NCBI GenBank assembly: GCA_021788105.1
Contig: JAJYKZ010000011.1
Span: 1-35,489, forward strand
DNA length: 35,489 nt
From: a bacterium
GTDB taxonomy: Bacteria > Patescibacteriota > Minisyncoccia > Moranbacterales > UBA2206
Direction of reading: 5' to 3'
The notes under the pieces are model-generated. The model searched no databases. It was not told where the DNA came from and saw only the letters and a list, made by a program, of their open reading frames with translations. A program made the position numbers and the translations under genes. Shown one piece after another: positions 30,893 through 35,489 of this stretch (position 1 is the first letter of the stretch; every line of letters starts with the position of its first letter).

Positions 30893-31196
30893 ATTAAAAG
30901 ACCGACGAAACTGCCGGTCTTTTATTTTCACTAATCTGTAGACAATAATCCTAAAACTTGGAGCTTCAGGGAAGGAACAGTATCGAGGCACGAACGAGCC
31001 GAAACCCATTCGCCCATGTCTTGATAAAAAAGTTCCCGGTTTTGAGGACAAAAGATAGAAGTCCCCAAAGTTGTCTACAGTTTACTGCTAGTCATCATAT
31101 TTTTTCCCCACGCGAATTGCGCCCTAATCATATCGGCACTAAATGCATTGCTTTTCTGCCTTCCTAAAGCACAATTTGTGTGGGGAAAAAGGATGA
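30893..31196 (-). ncRNA. Probable non-coding RNA of about 300 nt between pilB and ruvB
   Basis: The 400-base gap 30876-31275 has no ORF. On the minus strand a consensus promoter (31231-31203) predicts a start at 31196, the first base of a long hairpin. That domain (31196-31091) has arms GTCATCC-TTTTTCCCCAC-N-C-N-AATTG. A second rod-like domain (31080-30937) is closed by CTGTAGACAA/TTGTCTACAG, with inner pairs CTTTGGGGACTTC against GAAGCTCCAAG and GGGAAC against GTTCC. A terminator hairpin (30923-30896) closes the unit, convergent with pilB. The two-rod shape and size do not match RNase P or tmRNA signatures. A 6S-like role is possible but unproven. On the opposite strand an AGGGAAGGAACAG segment resembles SRP RNA only loosely. 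Confidence 0.55.
30896..30923. terminator. Bidirectional terminator between pilB and the small ncRNA
   Basis: AAAAGACCG (30896-30904) and CGGTCTTTT (30915-30923). The T-rich side serves pilB on the plus strand (TTTTATTTT) and the ncRNA on the minus strand (TTTTAATATTTT). Confidence 0.8.
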
Positions 31197-31202
31197 CTAA
31201 GT

Positions 31203-31231
31203 ATCCTAGCATAGCTTTTAAATTCTGTCAA
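31203..31231 (-). promoter_or_regulatory. Promoter of the small ncRNA
   Basis: Minus strand TTGACA (31231-31226), 17-base spacer, TAGGAT (31208-31203) preceded by TGC (extended -10). No minus-strand ORF lies downstream, and the predicted start is the base of a hairpin. Its strength and placement argue for an RNA gene. Confidence 0.65.
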
Positions 31232-31275
31232 GTAGTGTTAGAATAAGCTAAGACTTAGGAATTTTATTTAAAAAA

Positions 31276-32280
31276 ATGCTTACTAATTCAAGCGAACAAT
31301 CCGAAGACATAAATCTTGACTCCACTTTGCGCCCGCAGAGTTTTTCCGAATATGTCGGCCAGGAAAAAGTCAAGAAAAATCTGGACATTTTGATCCAAGC
31401 CGCCAAAAAAAGAGCTGAACCGATCGAACATGTTTTGCTCTACGGCCCGGCCGGTTTGGGCAAAACCACTCTGGCCAACATTGTCGCCAAAGAAATGGGC
31501 GTTAACATCAAAACCACTTCCGGCCCGGCCATCGAACGGGTCGGCGACTTCGGCTCGATTCTCACCAATCTCCAGGACGGCGATATTCTTTTCATTGATG
31601 AAATTCACCGCCTCAACAAATCAATCGAGGAAATTCTTTATCCGGCCATGGAAGATTTTAAGCTGGACATCATCATCGGCAAAGGCCCGTCCGCCCGCAC
31701 GATTCAACTCGATCTTCCCCGCTTCACCTTGATCGGCGCGACTACTAAACTGGGTTCGATTTCCAATCCGCTCCGCAATCGTTTCGGCGCCACCTATCGC
31801 CTGGAGTTTTACGAGGATGGAGAAATAAAAAATATTCTCAAGCGTTCGAGCAGAATTTTGGATGTCGCCGTCGAAGATTCCGGACTGGAAAAAATCGCCA
31901 GCTGTTCCAGACAAACCCCCCGCGTCGCCAACCGGCTTCTGAAGCGCGTGCGCGACTATTCCCAAATTAAAAATCATATTTCCGTAGACAGCGCGGTCGC
32001 CCGCGAAGCCCTGGAAATGATTGACGTTGATCCGATCGGGCTGGAACCGGCCGACAAGCACATTCTCCGGACGATTATTGAAAAATTCAATGGCGGTCCG
32101 GTCGGCCTTTCCACTATCGCCGCCGCCACTTCAGAAGAAATAAAAACAATCGAGGATGTTTATGAACCATATCTTTTACAGATCGGATTCCTGGCGCGCA
32201 CTCCCCGCGGCCGCGTCGTCACCGAAAACGGCTACAAGCATTTGGACATTCCCTACAACAAACAAGAAGGTTTATTTTAA
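31276..32280 (+). CDS. ruvB: Holliday junction DNA helicase RuvB
   Basis: A 334-residue AAA+ motor that drives branch migration with RuvA. It has [19 protein letters not shown], Walker [19 protein letters not shown] (about 53-70), Walker [25 protein letters not shown] (about 101-125), sensor 1 [20 protein letters not shown] and arginine finger context, and the C-terminal winged helix [18 protein letters not shown] ... [13 protein letters not shown]. Length and motifs are normal. The window has ruvA at 17662-18234 but no ruvC. Confidence 0.97.
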   Translation: MLTNSSEQSEDINLDSTLRPQSFSEYVGQEKVKKNLDILIQAAKKRAEPIEHVLLYGPAGLGKTTLANIVAKEMGVNIKTTSGPAIERVGDFGSILTNLQDGDILFIDEIHRLNKSIEEILYPAMEDFKLDIIIGKGPSARTIQLDLPRFTLIGATTKLGSISNPLRNRFGATYRLEFYEDGEIKNILKRSSRILDVAVEDSGLEKIASCSRQTPRVANRLLKRVRDYSQIKNHISVDSAVAREALEMIDVDPIGLEPADKHILRTIIEKFNGGPVGLSTIAAATSEEIKTIEDVYEPYLLQIGFLARTPRGRVVTENGYKHLDIPYNKQEGLF

Positions 32281-32329
32281 ATTTGGATTTTTTTATAAAT
32301 TTATTTTTTGGTTTTTAAAATTTTTGTGC

Positions 32330-32335
32330 TATAAT
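32330..32335 (+). promoter_or_regulatory. Extended -10 of the small membrane protein gene
   Basis: TGC-TATAAT, 24 bases before ATG 32359; weak -35. It makes the three genes after ruvB a separate unit. Confidence 0.5.
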
Positions 32336-32358
32336 AAAAATAATCAAGCACAACCATT

Positions 32359-32586
32359 ATGTTAGCAGAAATTATTTTAGCGCTCTACGCAATCGTAATT
32401 TTAATTTATCTTTTCATTTCTTTTTTCATCGTCTATCACATGGTGCGTTTTTCTTCTGAATCGGAATTAAACACTGTTATGCTGGTGTTTTTTGTCGTAG
32501 TTTCCGCCGGGTTGCTTTTTTCCAACTTGCTGATGTTTTTTTCCATGGATTGGAACACCATTCTTTCGAAATTATTAGCTTTTTAA
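32359..32586 (+). CDS. Small membrane protein, 75 residues
   Basis: Two membrane segments (about 3-28 and 40-63) with a short polar link (HMVRFSSESELN). Family unknown to me. It is 9 bases before the PH-domain gene and is likely co-transcribed with it. Confidence 0.75.
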   Translation: MLAEIILALYAIVILIYLFISFFIVYHMVRFSSESELNTVMLVFFVVVSAGLLFSNLLMFFSMDWNTILSKLLAF

Positions 32587-32595
32587 TCCAAACCA

Positions 32596-33162
32596 ATGAA
32601 CGTCCAAAACATAATCGGTCAAAATTCCAGCGAGCAAATAATAAAAATTATCCGGAGGCACTGGTTCAACATCGCCTATCACATGTTTGTTATTTTCTTG
32701 ATGGTTCTTATGCTGTTTGCCAGCTTTGTCTATTTGCCAATTCTTTTTCCGGCATTCAACACTTCCTTGATGCATTCTTTGTTTCTTTTCGCGGAAAATT
32801 CTTTCGCGATGATCATTTGGATCTTGTTTTTCATCTTATGGATCGACTATTATTTCGACGTCTGGGTCATCACCAATAAAAGAGTCATTAACATCGAACA
32901 GAAAGGTCTTTTTTCCCGCGATGTCAGCGAAGTCAGTCTGGAAAAAATACAGGACATCACGACCAATGTCACCGGCATCCTTTCCACAATGATGGATTTC
33001 GGCGATGTTCAGATCCAGACCGCCGCCGAACAGGAAAAATTCCTTTTCCGCCGGGTGCCCGATCCGTACGGCATAAAAGATATTATCGTCCGCTTGGGCA
33101 AACAAAAAGAACAGGAAAGCACTGAACAGCTGAAAAACATTCTGCAAAAAGATTCGGTTTAG
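32596..33162 (+). CDS. Membrane protein with bacterial PH domain (bPH_2/YdbS-like)
   Basis: A 188-residue protein: a polar start, two membrane segments (about 25-50 and 70-90), then a bacterial PH domain (about 90-170) with YYFDVWVITNKRVINIEQKGLFSRDVSEVSLEKIQDIT, a hallmark of this family, and FGDVQIQTA. A charged helix ends it. The role of the family is unknown; it may bind lipids or act in the envelope. Confidence 0.85.
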   Translation: MNVQNIIGQNSSEQIIKIIRRHWFNIAYHMFVIFLMVLMLFASFVYLPILFPAFNTSLMHSLFLFAENSFAMIIWILFFILWIDYYFDVWVITNKRVINIEQKGLFSRDVSEVSLEKIQDITTNVTGILSTMMDFGDVQIQTAAEQEKFLFRRVPDPYGIKDIIVRLGKQKEQESTEQLKNILQKDSV

Positions 33163-33197
33163 TTTAAATAAAAAATCAAAACAAAAATAAAATACGG

Positions 33198-35273
33198 GTG
33201 AAAAGTAAAAAAACAATTTTATTATTGTTTTTTGCCCTGTGTTTCGCAGGGTTTTTTTGTTTGGAAAAAAATGTTTTTGCCGATACGGATCATATAATCA
33301 TCAATGAAATTCAAACTGCCGGAACCACTGCCAATGATGAATTTGTAGAACTTTTTAATCCAACTGATAAATCCGTCATTTTAAATGGTTTTAAGTTAAC
33401 CAAAAAATCAAAAACCGGATCCGAAAGCACCCTCCTAAGTTCCGCTAAATTTTTAGGGTCTATTCCTGTCCATGGATATTTTTTAATCGCACACCCGGAT
33501 TATAAAGAAGCGCTCTCTGCCGATATCGCCTATTCAAGCGCGTCTTATTATTTATCCAATGACTATGCGGTGATATTATATAATTCCGATGGAACCATCG
33601 TTGATAAAGTCGGCTATGGAGCAGCTATCGACTCGGAAGGAACTCCCGCGCCCAATCCTGGCAAAAATCAAAGCATTGAACGAAAAAATTTTTCCGACAC
33701 TGGCAATAATTTTGCAGATTTTGAAATTACAAACAATCCTTCTCCCCGCAACAGTTCTTTTCGCGAAGGACCGCAAAATGCGCCTGCCGATTCCAGTTCG
33801 ACCTCCGATTCTCTCTCAAATTCTCCATCTGCTCCGGCAGAGCCCGCGCAACCCGAAGCCTATTCCACAGAAATCCGCATCAATGAAATTCTGCCTAATC
33901 CGCTGGGCGATGAAAAAGAAAACGAATTTATCGAGCTATATAATTTTGGAAATGATCCGATTGATTTGGAAAATTGGACCCTGGAAGATAAAAGCCATAA
34001 AAAATATAGTTTTTCAGCCAAAACCACTCTCGGTCCCAAAAAATATTTAGTTGTCTATTCCAAAGATTCCAAAATCGCCCTGAACAATACCGACGAAGAA
34101 ACGCTCGGACTTTTTAATCCTAATGGAGATTCGGTTTCTTCTCTTGAATATTCCGGCACGAAAGAAAATTATTCCTATTCTTTCGACGGAACCGGCTGGC
34201 AATGGAGCCGCAAACTGACGCCGGGAAAAGAAAACGCGTTCGACCAGCCGATCAAAATTAAAATCAGCCAAGACAATAATATTTATAAAAATATGCCGGC
34301 CGGTTTTGAAGGAAAAATTTCCGATCCGGACCGCTTGCTGGGAGAAAAACCGAAATTCACCTGGACTTTCGGCGACGGCCACAAAAGTTATCTGCAAAAA
34401 ACCAAACATAAATACGCAAAAACCGGATCTTATGCCGCCAATCTGAAGATTTACAGCGGCAGCGAGAGTGCCACGGAAAATTTCAAAGTCGAAGTTAAAA
34501 ATTATCCGAAACGGAAAGTGGAAATTGTCAGCATTGTCCCCAATCCGAAAGGAAAGGACGGTAAAATAGAAAATTTGACTATAAAAAACAATTCTTCCAA
34601 AAAAATCAACTTGAAAAATTGGTCGATCGCCGCGGGACCGAAAAAATTGATCAACCATCCGATCAAAAAAACTTTTATCCTGAAACCGGGCCAAAGCAAA
34701 AAAATTACTTCTACATATTCGTCTTTTACGCTCAACAACACTGCGTCAAAAATTGAACTGCGCGATCCGTCCGGCCGGGCCGTTTCCAAGGCCAATTATT
34801 CTTTCAAAGGCGGCGTTCCGGAAGACGCGGTTTATAAAAAAGTTGGAAAAAAATGGCAATGGACCAACACTATTTCAATATCTTCCGCAGATATCGCGCA
34901 AAAAGGTTCTTCCGCCCCCGCTCCGCAGAATGAAATTTCTCAAAAAACGACAGCCGCGTCATCCGTCCCGCAGACAAATCCCGCGCCGGAAAATAAAGCT
35001 CAACTTTCGGAAAGCGCGAAAAATTTTTCGCCAGCTCCGGAATTGGAAAATAAAAAAGAACAGCAAATAAATTTAACCGGATTAGATAAAATAAAAAATT
35101 TCAGCTACGATAATTTGAATAAAATTCTGGACATCCAAACCGTCCATGCGAACAGTAATAACACCTACATTTTCACCTATTCCTATCCGCACAAGCATTG
35201 GGCCGTGGTTTTGTGGGAAAAATTTGCAACTTCATTAAATTCTCTAGTAAACAAATTTTTGTTGGCGATATAA
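33198..35273 (+). CDS. Secreted lamin-tail-domain (LTD) protein with PKD domain
   Basis: A 691-residue extracellular protein beginning at GTG 33198. The signal peptide is at about 1-28 (KKTILLLFFALCFAGFFCLE). LTD domain 1 is at about 30-170 (IIINEIQTAGTTANDEFVELFN), then a Ser/Pro/Ala-rich linker, LTD domain 2 at about 226-345 (IRINEILPNPLGDEKENEFIEL), a PKD-like domain at about 375-435 (FTWTFGDGHKSYL) and LTD domain 3 at about 440-540 (VSIVPNPKGKDGKIENLTIKN). A long Ala/Pro/Gln-rich linker follows, and the C-terminus is moderately hydrophobic, possibly an anchor. LTD proteins are surface or nuclease-associated in bacteria; no catalytic residues are seen here. It is third in its operon. Confidence 0.9.
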   Translation: MKSKKTILLLFFALCFAGFFCLEKNVFADTDHIIINEIQTAGTTANDEFVELFNPTDKSVILNGFKLTKKSKTGSESTLLSSAKFLGSIPVHGYFLIAHPDYKEALSADIAYSSASYYLSNDYAVILYNSDGTIVDKVGYGAAIDSEGTPAPNPGKNQSIERKNFSDTGNNFADFEITNNPSPRNSSFREGPQNAPADSSSTSDSLSNSPSAPAEPAQPEAYSTEIRINEILPNPLGDEKENEFIELYNFGNDPIDLENWTLEDKSHKKYSFSAKTTLGPKKYLVVYSKDSKIALNNTDEETLGLFNPNGDSVSSLEYSGTKENYSYSFDGTGWQWSRKLTPGKENAFDQPIKIKISQDNNIYKNMPAGFEGKISDPDRLLGEKPKFTWTFGDGHKSYLQKTKHKYAKTGSYAANLKIYSGSESATENFKVEVKNYPKRKVEIVSIVPNPKGKDGKIENLTIKNNSSKKINLKNWSIAAGPKKLINHPIKKTFILKPGQSKKITSTYSSFTLNNTASKIELRDPSGRAVSKANYSFKGGVPEDAVYKKVGKKWQWTNTISISSADIAQKGSSAPAPQNEISQKTTAASSVPQTNPAPENKAQLSESAKNFSPAPELENKKEQQINLTGLDKIKNFSYDNLNKILDIQTVHANSNNTYIFTYSYPHKHWAVVLWEKFATSLNSLVNKFLLAI

Positions 35274-35301
35274 AAACTTAAATTATTATTTTCCTACTTT
35301 C

Positions 35302-35401
35302 CCCTTCTCCTTAGACAAGGAGAAGGGTCAGGGAAGAGGTTGAGAGAATTACTTTCTTTTTTAACCTCTCCCTTAATCCCTCTCCTTAATTAAGGAGAGG
35401 G
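35302..35401. mobile_element. Two-armed CCTCTCC/GGAGAGG hairpin repeat before a DUF559 gene
   Basis: The left arm is a CCCTTCTCCTT/AAGGAGAAGGG hairpin followed by TCAGGGAAGAGGTT. The right arm is its inverted partner: AACCTCTCCCTTAATC followed by a CCTCTCCTT/AAGGAGAGG hairpin. About 20 bases separate them. The right arm ends six bases before the DUF559 ATG. A one-arm copy is in tsaE. Confidence 0.75.
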
Positions 35402-35406
35402 AAAAT

Positions 35407-35489
35407 ATGAGACCCTTAAATATGCAATCTGTTCATAACAGAAAAAATAAAATTGAAACCAGAAGAGAGTTGAGGAAAAACGCTACCCC
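35407..35489 (+). CDS. Start of a DUF559-type endonuclease-like gene (cut by window edge)
   Basis: The first 27 codons from ATG 35407. The peptide ends ETRRELRKNATP, the usual beginning of DUF559 proteins (very-short-patch-repair-like PD-(D/E)XK nuclease fold; family members continue AEKxLW). The catalytic part is outside the window, so this rests on a short stretch. It stands right beside a two-armed hairpin repeat. Confidence 0.65.
   Translation, partial: MRPLNMQSVHNRKNKIETRRELRKNAT

Noticed and set aside
30960..31010. SRP RNA on the plus strand (AGGGAAGGAACAG segment)
   Set aside because: The conserved CCGGAAGGAAGCAGCC core is not present, and the promoter and terminator point to the minus strand.
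30937..31196. A further copy of the GTCAT/ATGAC mobile repeat
   Set aside because: The long hairpin at 31091-31196 also begins GTCAT and ends ATGAC, but its arms (TTTTTCCCCAC) are unrelated to the CCGGA/CTTGA arms, and the start coincides with a promoter start site.
1..35489. CRISPR array
   Set aside because: No regularly spaced direct repeats with unique spacers were seen. The repeats found are dispersed, tandem without spacers, or inverted.

Overview
This window looks like part of the chromosome of a Candidate Phyla Radiation (Patescibacteria) bacterium, most likely a Parcubacteria-type lineage. The basis is the gene set and its style: tightly packed A+T-leaning genes, very few Shine-Dalgarno sequences, a tandem PilB-type ATPase, a LemA/HtpX pair, a DUF3048 protein, a divergent-PAP2 protein, a lamin-tail-domain surface protein and many small membrane proteins. 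I infer this from memory of such genomes; no 16S gene is present to prove it.

Region 1 (1-5.7 kb) is accessory. It holds a second sigma-70 factor, a G+C-richer stretch that reads as a large minus-strand non-coding RNA gene (own promoters and terminator, no convincing ORF), a large serine recombinase, an unknown protein, and a HepT/MntA (HEPN/nucleotidyltransferase) toxin-antitoxin pair. That pair lies between two ~95-bp direct repeats and several tRNA T-arm scars next to tRNA-Asn, which looks like a scarred integration hot spot.

Region 2 (5.7-13.9 kb) is housekeeping on the minus strand: dnaG and the main rpoD, tRNA-Ser, pyk, a DUF4870 membrane protein, and a lemA / membrane protein / htpX / DUF4258-like cluster. 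Region 3 (14-26.5 kb) has a divergent-PAP2 gene, a mobile-looking GIY-YIG nuclease unit, the ruvA-femX-murE operon, rpsT, holA, mutM with a DUF3048 gene, two small proteins, polA and tsaE. Region 4 (26.6-35.5 kb) runs mostly on the plus strand: a degenerate DHH-family protein, a 1007-residue double PilB/GspE ATPase, ruvB, small membrane and PH-domain proteins, a secreted lamin-tail-domain protein, and the start of a DUF559 nuclease gene. A second probable minus-strand non-coding RNA lies between pilB and ruvB.

The most striking theme is short hairpin-forming repeats that sit in frame inside essential genes. A 38-bp palindrome occurs in dnaG and polA, with a tandem relative in the femX-like gene. 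A paired-hairpin repeat ending in GTCAT/ATGAC occurs twice in the femX-like gene, and the full-length version at 14.5 kb carries a GIY-YIG nuclease gene exactly between its two arms. Another hairpin family lies in frame in tsaE and again, as a two-armed unit, immediately before a DUF559 nuclease gene at the right edge. A/T-rich simple repeats are also translated inside murE, mutM and the DUF4258-like gene. I suggest that small nucleases (GIY-YIG, DUF559) are the autonomous partners of these MITE/REP-like repeats. This is inference from arrangement.
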